A stretch of DNA of 64,000 nucleotides from Rhyacophila brunnea (lineage: Eukaryota; Arthropoda; Insecta; Trichoptera; Rhyacophilidae): positions 2,170,001-2,234,000 of the forward strand of contig JAGYXB010001002.1 in NCBI GenBank assembly GCA_022495005.1, read 5' to 3'. This document shows positions 13,501 through 28,000 of this stretch, in pieces (positions within the stretch are counted from its first letter, which is position 1; each line of letters begins with the position of its first letter). The translations under genes and the position numbers were made by a program. The notes below the pieces were generated by a model, which saw nothing but the letters and a program-made list of their open reading frames with translations, was not told where the DNA came from and did not search any database.

Positions 13501-15953
13501 GTTAGTTAGGTAGTATGTAAAAACTGATTATTATAGGCTAAAACGTTTTACAGTTTTTGTAAATTCTTTCGGTGTCACCACAGTATTTTTATACAACCAA
13601 TCATAAGAATTATAATATACTATCGACCGCGGGCACTTTTTAATTTTAATGGATTTATTCCATTTTAGTCATTTTTTGTGACTCGGGTTTTGCCTTTCAG
13701 CATCTTCAGGTATATGCGCACTCACTAACAGGAAATACACATTGACAACGAATACAGTTAATTCTAACTTATATAATAAATTAATACAATAAAGTAAGAA
13801 AAAACTTTATCACCTACCTATCATGTCAAAGATCACAATCAAAATATAACACACAAATGATGTATAGTTAAAAGGTTTGTAAAAAGAACAAAAAAGAACC
13901 CTACTTAATTACTAATAATACATTCAATATGAGTATAAATCGTCAAAACCCTAAATAATAGATCATTAGATAAATACTTACTAATAGCACAATCGATAGG
14001 TGCAAAATTTTACGTACTGGGTAATATATTGGGAGTTTAATGGGGTTTACTAATGAGAAATAGCAATAGTATAAGTATCTACTAATTATAGACAACAATG
14101 AATTTTAATGAGTCATAATTGGTAAGAATTTTAGGTTTTAAAAAAGTTATACTAGCAAAACCAATATACTTACAAATGGAATAGTACAAAACATTAATCC
14201 ATTAGAGTAAGAATTATAATAGATTCATGTACCCTTATAATTAATTGACTTTTCATAGAAAATAAAAAAATAAAAATAGCCTTTGAAATTAAAATGTTAA
14301 TAGTTATAATAATTTTTAATTGTCAATTACAGTAATTAATAATTCATACAATATTTCTTAGACTAAAATCTGAAAGTTTCTTGATGTTTTAAAAATGCTT
14401 CCATATTTAAATTACTTGAAAAGATTGTAAATGGAGTAGATATCTTCTCATTAAGGTTTAATGCAATTTTTGTTCCCAATTTCAGACAGTTAAAAATTTT
14501 AATCGAGTTTATACAATTGAATTTGTACTTTTAAGAGTCAAAAAGAAATGTAAAATACAATACTCTTCTAATTGAATTCATCATTCAGTGACAACGATTA
14601 CGATCGTATATTTAAATAAATATTATGCATATTTTACTCTTTCATGAAAAAGAAAATTATTCAAAATGCCTGCAAGTAATTAAAATGACTCGTTTTTTTA
14701 TAAAAAAATCGTTATTGTGATTGTGAATGTATCAAACGGTACAATTAGATTTACGTACTAAGTAAAAGAAAGTTAATTCAGATTATTTATAAATATTTTT
14801 TCATTGTATTTTAATATAGGTAGTCAAGATATATATTGTAATAAATCAAAACTATTAGAACCTAATGATAAGATAATACATATAAACTTATGCGTTACGT
14901 AGCCGAATTTTTGACATATAACACATAGTGCATAGCAAGTGACAAATATTAAATAATTCGTGTTGTAAAGAGAAATTAAGTGAATATTATTTACTTGTTT
15001 TCTACAAAGTAATATCAAACTATTGGAACTATTTAGTTATTAAAATATTCTTGTAACGTTGTACCATTGCAATACTTGCACTTTAGGAAGTATTTTTTAA
15101 ATACCAGAGACTTTGAGACCGTGGTGCGTGAATTTATTGAAATATACTATTGATAAAAACGTAAATTATCGTGGTTGATCTTAGGTAGAGCACACGGACC
15201 TCCACAGAGTAGAGGATGTTTTTGATATATAGTTGATAACCATAAGCTTAAGAAATTGAATCCTCATAATTTATCAAACACAAATTGAAGAACAATATGC
15301 ATTTTATATTGAACAGCTACAGGTTTAAACCCACGACCATCGGCTTCGTATTTATAAAACGACGGCGGCTCTACACACTAGATCAATATGGTTGCTTAAC
15401 CACTGATAAATAAACTAATAAATACTTTAGTTTAAATAAATTACTAATACCTGACTAATAAATGAAGTTATAATAATGCGATTCATATAACGTCAGTTAA
15501 AATATTTATTTTTTAAATAAAGAAAATGTTAATGCAAAAATGGCAATACTTTTGATTGTAAAAAGCGACGTTGTCTTTATTTGATGAACTGAGTAAATAA
15601 GCACACGGGTTTTATTCCATTTTTGAACTTCACAACAGTCACTCTCTGAAATGTTAAAATTAGGCTAAATTATAACGTTATTTTTAATTAAATCAATGGT
15701 TTTGCTCAGTGTTCTAATTAATATAGTAGAACTTATAGTGTACATAAAAGCCTCTCAGAAATATAATAATATCATTATTTGTATGCGTATATTACAATGG
15801 ATATTTGATGGAAAGAAGACTTTTTACTTTTAACGTATTCAAATATCAACAATACATTATATTGATTGATAATAGGTGAATTATTCATAATAAATATATC
15901 TTATATGTTGGTCGGTTAACTTATTAATTTATAACAAAAATATTTGTACTTAC

Positions 15954-16077
15954 CGAGGGATGAAATGAGATTTCCCCAGACTTGTGAGAACTGGAACAAC
16001 ATAAAGAATATTCCAAAGAATCTCACAACCAATACCTCGGCTGGTACACCTGATACTTTTTCGTAAGCTTCAGCTGC
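15954..16077 (-). CDS. unc93-like: UNC93-like exon 4
   Basis: The acceptor is CTTTCTTAG ending at 16078 and the donor GTAAGT starts at 15953. The 124 nt give 41 codons plus one base (phase 1). It reads AAEAYEKVSGVPAEVLV, then RFFGIFFMLFQFSQVWGN and LISS. This is the last exon recognised; the next must begin with the last two bases of a codon. Confidence 0.88.
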
Positions 16078-19000
16078 CTAAGAAAGAGAATACAAATATT
16101 TAATAAGCATAAAATTATCGTAAACTCTTGGAATACTCTGTACATCGTACAATACAAATTATTATACGAAACTATTTTATTTCGATGAGAATGATAATTT
16201 AATTGTGGATCTTTTCACAAGATATATCTGGTGATGATATTACAAGACATATCATAAAGTACCTATTTTTATAGTCAACTATTTCTCAGATAAAAAAATA
16301 GGTGATATTTATATAAAATATAATGTACAACAAAATCTAATAAATTATTATTTTATTGAATAAATAATTCAGAAGATTTCAAAATGTAGCATTCTTTAAT
16401 AAACATATCTACACAATTCGAAAACACATTAGAAATAAAGAATCTAGTGAATTATTATTCTTTGTATAAAAAACAATATTTTATTAAATTATTAGTAAGT
16501 GCAACACGTACGTTAAAACAAAAATTTGGAGAGATTCTTGGCACTGGCTAGTAATCAAGGTAAGTATTATTTTATAATTGGTATCTTTATTCAAACCACA
16601 AAACCCAGTCGCCATATTAGCAAAACTCCTAAAATGCTTCAGTTGTATAACTACTAGTTTTTATTAGTTAGAACATAGGTAGTTCAATTGGTAAAGCATA
16701 TTGGCTAGAGTCCAGTGAGTGCGGGTTCGAGTCCCGCCCGACGTCGTATTTTTTCAATTTTGTTCTAGAAGGAATATTTCTGAGCTGTTTTAAAATTATA
16801 TACAAAAAATCTATTATTAGACAATATAAATTAATCAATACATATCAAGACAATATAAACAATATGTATATTTTCCAGACCCTGGATTCAAATAGACGAT
16901 CCATCACATTATAAACCGACGATTAAGCCGATCGGCCATCGTGGGCGACACACAATTTACAAAAATTTATCCGTAGTTAATTAAAATTTGGTTAATATAA
17001 AATAATAAATGAATGCTAGTTGAATAACAGTTTTCTTTGTTGGTATCAAAATTATTCTCTAAATTAATAGATTTTATAATATTAATTTGGTGTTGTTTTC
17101 ATATAAACAGTGACAAGTTGATCATTTTTATAAACAAGAATAATATTATGGAATAGCTTTCTTTGTGATTGTATTGTATAAAATATATTTTTCATTCATG
17201 AAAAAAACCAAGAATCGATTTAGAAAATATATTGAGGCAATTTTTGTGTGTATGGTATCATATATCATTTGATTAACATTTTGCTCTGTAGGTGTATACT
17301 ATTGTAATATCAGATTCAAATAATATGATTGGTAGGCCATTATTCATAATATTTTTAATTACAATTACTTTTACGAGTACATTATAAAATAATTAATTAT
17401 CAATTAACAATATCTATATTGTTGCTAATTAAATCTTTGAGTATAAATGTGAAAATAGAATCGATTGTGAATTAATTACTGATATCTTGATGATTCAATG
17501 ATTTTTGAGTATCAATATCTCAAAAACAATTATTTAATATATTTTGATAGATCATTATGGCATGGCTTATTGCTTTAATCATTCTTTGGAATGCGTAAGT
17601 TCTGAATGATTGGAATTTAATTTGCAATCAAATCAATTATTTATACAGATTAATAAAATATGAATGTTATCTAATCAATCGGTTTGAGAACTACATAACT
17701 ATTTTTTAAATTATTATATTATAGCAAGCACTCATAGCCTATAAACTATAGAGATTATAATATAGTTTACTGTGTATTATTCTGATAACGCAATAGTCCC
17801 ATCTTAATTATATTCTAGACACATCTTAATTTAGACTAATATAACATGCATGGAGCTTAACCTAAGTTCATTCATCGACATGTTTTATACCTCCATTAAA
17901 TCTCTCAAGCAGTATCGTTAATGGACTTTTTGGATTAAGTAGATATTTATTTTATATATTATAATATTATATTTACCTAACTGTTCTATCGTGATATCTT
18001 GCTTATTTAACTATATTCTTTTTGCTGATAACACTGTACATTGATAATGATTGTGACAATATTATTCAATTTTGTCACTACTGTTTATTTTTTAAAAGAA
18101 AAATAATTGTTTGTGTATAATGTAATTAGCCATTTTTTTTAAATATTACAATGTATTGCTTATTCTAAAATGTATGTATATAATTATGTTACGTCGAATG
18201 TGCGAAATTGACTATTACATGAAATGGGCAAAATTTTGAATAAATCATGAAGCAAAATATCTGCGAAGTGCGTGAATTCGGCAGTAATTTTTCTGCCTAG
18301 TTCATGAATTGGGCAAATTAGATAGTAACGCTACGGTGGTGTTTTTTGCAACTAAACCAAATATGTCAAATGCTCATGCATTGGTCAAAATAGATGGTCG
18401 CGCTCCGGTGGTGTTTTTTGCAACTAATTAAACTAACCAAATGTTTCAAATGTCACTGACTAAAAATATACCAATCAATAACTACAATGACGTTCATATC
18501 CATTTTCTATGCCCAAAAAAATCTAGAACTATAATAGATAACGGAAGAATTTCATTAAAAGGTATTTTCGCGATTTGATTTGTGCTTGGGTATCAATCGT
18601 GCAATGGTCGGTTGTTTGGTTGTGATAGTATGATTTGATAGTTTTTTGACACTTGTTAGCTAACCTCAAAATGGACATTCAGTTGAGTTCAGAATTACAA
18701 AACCTAACCTAACCTAACCTAACCTAATAATAATAATATTATATTATGTCCAATTATAACTAATAAAACCATCCGTATTAAATTTACTTTTTCTACTGCC
18801 ATGTTGACAGCTTGAGAATCCCATACCCTGGCGAATTCACGCACTCGGCAGATAATTTACCTAATTTATGAATTAGGCAGCGCGCTTGACCAATACATAA
18901 ATTAGGCAAAATTTTGCCCATTTCATGTAATAGTCAATTTCGCACATTCGGCGTAACATATGCAAAAAAAACAAATAAATATATTTTAATTTATTTAGAT

Positions 19001-22000
19001 ACACACACAAAAACATACACATACACACACATAGATATGTATATATATAATTATAAAGTAGGTATATAAATTTATAATTTGAAATAATTATTAAAATAAT
19101 ATCAACAAGATTTTTTAACACTTCCATAGTACTATTTATAAAAAATTTGTTCATGTTGTTTGCTCTAGGTAAGGCATTATGAATATTACCATACTACGGA
19201 TGATGCGTTCTGTTCTATATAAATTCTGTTAAGTTGCTGCATTTTTTTAAAATATAAGAAATGCAAAATGTCTTCCATATATTTAAATAATTCTACGATA
19301 GTATGATTAAATTATTTGATTTTTTTCTTACCACTGTTAAATATGTACACTTGGCACACCATAGAGGTCCGCCTCCGAAGCCAACGCTGAGCCCAGCTGG
19401 GATCATGGTGTAAAATCTGGGAAAAAACTGAGCCGCTATGTACGGCATATAAGCCACGAAAGATAAGGCTGCCGTCCATTTACATCCGAGCCAGCTAGAA
19501 TTGAAGAGAATTTATTGTTATTAATTTTATTCTATCTTATTCGGGAAAACCAAACTGTCACAATATGAAATTTATGAATAAAACAAAAACAAAATAACCA
19601 CTAAGACAATGCTTATATAATTCAAATTTAAATAAATATTATATTTGACATGGAAGAAATTTATAAAATTATTTTACTTAAGAGTTATTTTAAAAGCTTC
19701 CTCAAGAAAAGGTTTTTTTTTGTAGCAATAGCTACGGAAATATATATTTCATATTTGTAGCAATTACGCTCATTAAAATGATTTACGAATATTTATTTTG
19801 AAAGAATAAGTATTTTTAAATGCATCTAATATATATTAGGTACTTACTAAGTAAATATTTGAGATTTTATTAAGGGAAAGGTTTTTGGCATAATCTGGGA
19901 AAATTGAGTATGGCAGCGCTGACAAACTATGCAGCATCTACATAATATTACATAAATATGACGATTGTGAGCTTTATAAGTGTCAGACATAAAAAAAACT
20001 CAGGAGGCATGCGTACAAGAGTCATCATTAAGTTGCTGACTTAAGACTCCAGTCGCTAGACAGAATAGACGAGGACTACCAGATCAGACTACTTGTATAT
20101 TATATTCTATACTAGCTGAGCCAGCTGGCTCTCGCCAGTCTGTCTCGCTAGGTCTTGCAGATGGCTTGGCGGTGTTGGATTTTAATATAATTGATAAGTA
20201 TGCATAGATGGCGCCATAGTTTTCTCTTCGGGATGGGTTTTTTATTCACGTCAGACAGTTTGACATTTCGCTAATAATAGTAGAATGAGTTTGCGGAATC
20301 CTTCATCCGACAGTGGATTGATCCTAGTTGATGATGATGATGATAACGATATGAGTATGTAGATAAATATAATATCAACAATTTTGATAAACACAGCAAT
20401 TCAAATGACAGAAAAGAGTAGAATATGGGTAGAGATGCCTTTATCCAGCAGTGGATTGGATCAGGTCGATAGTGATGTCGACGATATCAATATGTAGATA
20501 AATATAATATCACCGATTTTGATAAATACAGCAATTAAAATGACCGAAAGGAATATAATCAGGCTAGGGAACCCTTTATCCAGCAGTGGATTGATCCTAG
20601 TTGATGATGATGATGATAATAACGATATGAATATGTAGATAAATATAATTTCACCGATTTTGATAAGTACAGCAATTCAAAAGACAGAAAGGAGTAGAAT
20701 CAGGCTAGGGAGGGCTTTATCCAGCAGTGGATTGGTTCAGGTCGATGATGATACTGACAATATGAATATGTAGATAAATATAATATCACCGATTTTGATA
20801 AATACAGTTATTAAAATGCAGAAAGGTATAGAATCAGGCTAGGGAGACCTTAATCCAGCAGTGGATTGGTTCAGGTCGATGTTGATAAGGATGATATAAA
20901 TAGGTAAAGTATCACAAATTCGTTTAACTGCTAGTAGTAGAATCAGGTTACAGAACCCTTCATCCAGCAGTGGATTGATCCTAGTTGATGATGATGATGA
21001 TAACGATACGAATATGTATATAAATATAATATCACCGATTTTGATAAATACAGCAATTCAAATGACAGAAAGGAGTAGAATCAGGGTATGGAGGCCTTTA
21101 TCCAGCAGTGGATTGGTTCAGGTCGATGATTATGATGACGATATGAATATGAGGATAAATATAATATCACCGATTTTGATAAATACAGGAATTCAAATGA
21201 CAGAAAGGAACAGCATCAGGCTAGGGAGGCCTTTATCCAGCAGTGGATTGATCCTGGTTGATAATGATTTAAATAATAATGTATAACACCAATTATTGTT
21301 GAATACCTTTTAAATATTTTTGGGTTATATGAGCTAATTGAATGTATATAAGTTTCATTGGTTTAAAAAATTATCATTAGCCATAAAAAAAATGTTACGT
21401 TATCATGTCTACTGAAATTTCAGTAGATCAACTGATATTTATTTTCAAAATTCAAGAAATCTACTGATATTTGTGTTTCTCCATAATTGTAAATTAACTG
21501 ATGAGTCTTTTAATAATAAACTTGAAATGATTTACGCATGACCTTTTTTGATGTTATACACTTCTAAATTGACATAAAAAGCATTGTAACTCTACCCAAG
21601 AGCGCCATTTTACCCATTAATATCATCATTGTTTACAGTAAATTAATATTATTAGTTATTGTTATTCTAATTATTTTTAAATCATATCTAATAAACCACA
21701 TTTTTCAAAATCTACTGATATTTTATGAAATCTACTGAATTTTTTGTCAAAATCTACTGAAATTTCACTTTTTACATGATTTTTTAAAAGACACTTGTGA
21801 TATTATGTCAATATGCATGCTTTCACTAAACACAATTGTTGAATTTTATACATTTTTGTCAATCTAATGATATTTTGAAGAAAAAATCAAAAAATCTACT
21901 GAACTTTGAAAATTTTAGTTGGCAACACTGTTTGATACCTTTTAAATATTTTGGGTTATATAATGAGCTAATTAAATGTATATAAGTTTCATTGGTTCAA

Positions 22001-25000
22001 AAAAAATTCATTCAACAGCCGTACAAAAAAAAAGTGACATTAAATTTTGAAATATTATTCCTTGGTAATAGGTATATCCGATATTTCGTGCGCCTGCGTT
22101 TCAATGAAATGATCAGTTTTAATCGGAATTCGTATAATTGTTATTATTTATTTGAATAATTATAGTCATCTATGGGTACTTGTTATAAATGTGAGTTATT
22201 ATATAGTGCTGTGCATTTATAAATCATTATGAGACGTAAATAATATCACCTGTCGTTTTTTACATAAACAACAAATGACGGATGGTACCTAGTTTTTAAA
22301 AGTGATTTTTTTGTGACTGTTAAGTTTTATAAAATTGTGCTCACTTCAAATTATAGTCACTCGAATGCATTTGATAAGTAAATATGTGGTGAGTCAATTG
22401 AAATACCGTAGTTTAGTATACATAGCGTGATAAATACGCGCAGTGTCAAAAAACTTCCTTTCCGTCATAGGTGTAGAAACTTAACTTAAACAAAGAACTT
22501 AGTTCATAAAAATTTAAATAAATCAGTTCTAATATGTTTATCGGTTAATCTTATTATGATTAGTTTGTGAAAATTGATGGTATATATCGGTTAAAACGCA
22601 TTTTAAATTTAAAGCGGCCATCTTTGTTTAGTTGGTTTGAGTGTTGCAAACATTGTGAAAAAATAAATTCCCATATTGTCAATAAAGTGACGTTCGTGCC
22701 GGAAAGCTTTAGAGAAACATCAATATTATATCGCAAGATAACTTAAATTCGGAAAACCCTTTCTTTCACACTCTATTCGACCGTTTTGAATTAAGAACAT
22801 TTAATTAGTGTGTTTGACGTTTGAACCCATCGGACATAACGAATAAGGCACACAATTGCTCGCAAAAACGGGCAAAGCTGTAGGATAATAATATATAGGA
22901 GATTATGGTGTTTCAAATAAAGGCACGAAAATAGTGGAGAGTGATTTTAGATCAGCCAGAGTTCATAATCCTAAGACTGATTTTACAAAACTCTAACTAA
23001 ACGTTTGTAACTATGTAAGAAGTAATAACAGAAATAATGCCTTTGTTTGTTTCACTAATTTTTTTATATAAAGAATAATTTTTTTTTGTTAAAATAGTTG
23101 AATGAGGGGACTATTACATCAGCTGATATGTACATTACATTAGGCTTATTTTCGATGTTTTTTTCAATGTATTTATTAATGTCAATATGCACCATAATGT
23201 TATTAAATCTAATTACCCTTGTCACATAGATATATCGTCAGTTAGATCCATAATTAATATACTATACATGGTCTATATAAATTTAATTTAAAATAAACTA
23301 CAGGACTAGTTTTACACTGTAATTATAAATATATATTTTTTTCTGTTAAGTAGATTTAATGTGACTTATGGTAATTTCGACTAAAATCTGCAATATTAAT
23401 ATTAACAGTTAGTAAATGTACTCATGTCAACATAAATCGCATAAAGTTAACAAAAATATTAAAACTAATCACATTTGTCTTTTTATTTAATACAAGAAAT
23501 GCACATTCCTCCAAATTAGCTGCATATGTTCTTATATAAATTATTTAATTACAGAATTTTACTCATCAGTGACATTGAGTGATAATCATTTCAAGAGTTA
23601 ATTTAGAAAAACTGGTTAAACTACCTAATATTTTTTTAAATAACGTCAAGCATTAAATGTGTATGAATATACGCAGATATAATATTAACTAACTAGATTC
23701 AATAATATTAGAAAAAAAATAAAATATGTGTGAAAATTTTCAAAAACATGAACCCTTATTAAGTTAGGATTATTTGAAATGTCGAATATTAGAATACTAT
23801 GAACATGCGTCGTGCAGACATATGAAAAACTTTATTTAAATCCTAATTTTGACGACCTTTTGACCGTGTCTCAAAGGTTTGTAGTGCCAATTTATAAAAA
23901 CACTTGGAAGTTAATTCAATGAAACTGAGTAGGTATATATAATATATATAAAATATAATTATTATATTTTTAGAAAAACATGAACATGATCAAAATATGA
24001 ATAATCATTATATTAAATATCACAGATTTACTTTTTAATCAACATATATTTTGATTATTACACTATATAACTTGTGATGTTTAAATCATTAATATTATTT
24101 TTTATAGAATCGTATTATACCAAATAAATAGTGATGCAATTAAATAACTTTAGGTTTATTAATGATTCAGGAGGTAAAAAGTATGGTCACCATTATTTAA
24201 ATATAAAAACATGCCACTTCATTGAGAGAATAAGTGAAAAAATATTGATATCTGACTATGTATTAATATTTACAATCTCGAAAAACCTCCAGTTTTTTAA
24301 AGTTAATATCGGAATTGAAAAAATTAAATCAAGAAATATTTCTAGATAATAATATAATAATATAATGATAAAAAAAAAATATTTGAAGTTCATAAATTAG
24401 TACGTATATGAAAATTATGATTTGACTATATAATATTAATTTTCTTAATATTTTATATATAAACTTAGTCATATTTTATAAGTTATAATGCTTTATTTAT
24501 ATTAAAAATATTCTATGATTTTCGTTTTTTGAACCTGTTTTTTCCGCAGACATTAAAAGTTTGTTTAGTTGATTTTTAATTGCTTCTTAGAATAAATGAA
24601 TTTATGTTTTAGAATTAGTTTGCAATGAAAAATAATGAATTTTATATTTTTGGTTGATAAAACTTCCATGTAAACTTACGGTGTTTATTTTTAAATTTAT
24701 AATAAATAACGTGAATTCAATATAAGATTACATTTTTTTTTTAAATTGCCTGACAAATTTGAAACACAATTTAATTTTTATCAACATTTTAAATAAAAAG
24801 ACCGTACTTTAATTTACGAAAAGAGCGTATTCTATTAACTCCTGTCTGAAAAATAGTTTCGCAACCATTATAACCTTTATTTGATAAATATTTGCATTAA
24901 CTTTTAATAGTTATAAAATTTGAGAAATGTGCTTCAATTTATACTAACAATTTAAATTAATTAGACATTTGTACTTAATTTGAAATAAGTCGTTGTTGCT

Positions 25001-28000
25001 TAGATGTTGTGAGAGGAGAGTTAATTTATTGATACGAAAATTAAATAATGCTTAGAATAACACAAAGATGATGGCATGAGGTAAAAATCGCGAGTAATGA
25101 TATACTAGTAAGATCGATGTGATCAATAGATTGATTATAAAAATAAACTGAGAGAATTGATTCGATGATTGAATGAATTTTAACAATATTTATGTTGAAT
25201 TTAAAATTTAGTAGATTTAGTCAGCTTAATTCCATTGTATTTTGAGCGCATTAATGGAATTTTTATTTAATTAGGTACCTTAAATAATACTGTATTAAGA
25301 TGAAATATCAATCTATTATTTTGTTATCTTAAAAGAAACCGTACGGAAATCTAGTCCTAACTTGTTTAATTTTGTTACATTATTCCCCAGGTTTACCTTA
25401 TACTATTTTGTAAAATATGTGTAAAATAAAATTTTTGTATGCATCGAATAAAAAATCATAAAACTTCATGAATCGGCAATTCAAAAGGACGGAGGTATTC
25501 CGGAGGTAATGAAATGCTAACTCGGTTTGCAAATACGGTTGTCTGAAGTATTTCCCACGAAGAACCTAACTGATTTAGAAAATTTGCGTGACGGGAATCT
25601 CATTTACCTTTTTTATATAAGTATAAAACAAGGATTCCTTAGTGTTTCAAAGTTTAAAATACCCGTGAACAATTTATGGAGTATGTCGATGAATGGAAAT
25701 GGTGAATTGTAGAAATGAATACTAAAGAATATTAAATTGAGAGTGATTTACTTAAATAAAAAAATATATATATAGCAATAATAAATTATGATAGGTATAT
25801 TATGGATATAGGTACTAATATATTTTGAATCAGTCACGTATTTTCATCATCATTATTTGTAGTACAACAGCGCGGTGTGCTCACAGTCCTCTTCAAGTTG
25901 TCTTTAACAGTCCAGTGTATCCTTATTCCTCATCCAATACAGAATTCCAGTTAACCAAGTCATATAACCACTGCAAGTTGGGTCTCCCAACACGCCTCCG
26001 CTCAGATAGATCGCATCAAAACACTCCGGACTGTTTAGCACAGGTCTATTAGTTGAAGATGACCATCCCATTTCAGTCAAAAAAAATAATGATTATATTG
26101 GGTTCCCCGAATGTATCATAGACTTCACGGTTGTAAAGTATGCGCTACTTCTAATATTGCTCAGAGAATTTTTCGTTAGAAAATTACCAGAATACTGTTT
26201 TTTGACTTGTTACATACTGATTTGTATTTTATATTAAGTATATTATTTTCTACTACTATATTATACTACAATATTATTAACTACAATATTAAATGTATTA
26301 ATAAAAGTAAAACAATCACAAAGGCTGTGAGAAAATCACATAAATGTATTGTGACCTCACCGGGATCGAACCCGGATGCTCTGGATCAGAAGCCAATACC
26401 TTATGCATTAGACTAAAATAGTCACCGATGAAATAGCACTGTAGGTTTCAGATGTTGGCTATCTGTATTTATTTTCTGATCCTATATTCCCATATCGTTG
26501 TTAGCGGTGATAATTGATAACCCAGATATAATATGAAGTGTTAAGGGATATAGACGTTAGCTATATAGTTTATCAAGCCATGAACGCCATAGGTTTCTTA
26601 GCTATGCGTAATACATATGCAAAAAAACGACTCAAATGAAATAGTACAAAACTAAAATCCATTAGAATTAAAAAATGATGTTAATGAAATTGTGGAAGAA
26701 ACAAGGTATTATTTTATATATCTAAACAGGTATATTTGCCATTAATTGGGTGTACACATAATATTTTTATTCGCAGAGCATTTTTTTGTTTATACATTTC
26801 ACTACTACAATAAGCACTTCAAAAAAATGCTTTTCATTATTTACTTTATCATTAGCTACTCAAAATTTGCGATGGAAATACATGATACCTATGTTCGTAA
26901 ATTTTTATTCTACTACAGATTATATGAAAAATAGAATCATGCTTTCTCTGCAAATAATAACAGCTTACAGTCTGTCATTGTTACCCTTGGCTTAATTTTT
27001 TATACCTATTGTCTTGAGACTTAAATAAAATATTAATTTATATGATGAGTTAAATAGAAAATTAAATTTCAAATATACATAGGTACCTTTATTAAATATT
27101 CTATGATTTGTACCGTGCCTACCTAGCTAAATAAATATTAAATGAAATTTTATTTACCCATAATTATTATAAAGGTTAAATTTATTTTAGGCATCATAAA
27201 AATAATAGCGTAGAAAAAAGGTCGAACTATTATATTATTTTATAAAATACTCCACATCAGAGTTCGAAAACTTTTTCACAATCTTCTTCTTTTTTCTTCT
27301 TTGGAGATATCCGCCCCTTAGCTGGAGCACATGGACACCACGCGGCGCCTCCAAGAATCTTATCGTCAGTCTTACAGATCATACCAGCATTTCGTAGCTC
27401 CACCTTTTACACTCTATATAAAGTATTTAATGGCCTTTCAAGAGCCGGAATCCGCATGGCTTGACAAACAGGCACGCCAGGTTGCGGTTCTCTTTTGACA
27501 TCCACAGCACATGGCTGAGCCAGGTTCGTGATAAGAGGCTGCTTTGTGTATTCGTTACTCCTTAAGTCATACTTTACCCAGTATCCAGAGGGAGTAATAA
27601 AAAATTGCCTATGGTACATAGATTAATTATTCTTGACCAATTAAAAGCTTAACAAATTAAATATAATATTTTATAATATATCGTATTAGGCAAACACAAT
27701 TTTCAATAATAATTTAAATGTAATTATATGAGTACTTAATCTTGCCGAAGGCGAGTTTTTTATACGTGTAACAAAATTATAAGAAAAGTATAAAACATAT
27801 TGGTAAGTATATACCTGTTTAGAATAAAATATTATAATATTAGTTACTTTACAATAAATGAATAAATAAATAAAATATTCAGGGTGCATGAGGAAATATG
27901 TAATAAAATGAATGGTTACATATTATATGAATTCATACTAGGACTCTAAATATTCACAGTGAATCATCAATATTTAGTATAATAATTTAGTGGAAGTGGC

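Larger units (their letters stand above)
1..15953 (-). other. UNC93-like intron 4 (partial) or sequence beyond it
   Basis: It starts with donor GTAAGT at 15953. I looked for an exon with a compatible phase encoding the next UNC93-like segments and recognised none down to position 1. Apart from the elements listed separately (SINE head 430, mariner 1461, repeat 4548, MITEs 6649 and 10146, hairpin 8075), the stretches 514-1458, 2764-4547, 4791-6646, 7019-8074, 8228-10143 and 10559-15953 are AT-rich with no supported gene. A small CpG-rich patch lies at 9718-9752. Confidence 0.55.
16078..19331 (-). other. UNC93-like intron 3 (3.25 kb)
   Basis: GT-AG intron, phase 0. It contains two tRNA-like SINE heads in opposite orientations (16676-16752 and 16874-16953) and the 772-bp TIR element 18187-18958. 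The remainder is AT-rich and featureless, with a short CA/TA microsatellite at about 19001-19050. Confidence 0.8.

Noticed and set aside
18873..19154. 93-codon minus-strand open frame
   Set aside because: It overlaps the TIR of 18187-18958 and a CA/TA microsatellite.
20975..21286. 103-codon open frame with DDDDD and ILINT repeats
   Set aside because: It simply translates two units of the tandem array; the GAT repeats give the aspartates.
26344..26424. A functional tRNA-Arg gene
   Set aside because: The T-loop is a base short and the anticodon stem does not pair properly, so it is listed as a tRNA-like repeat.
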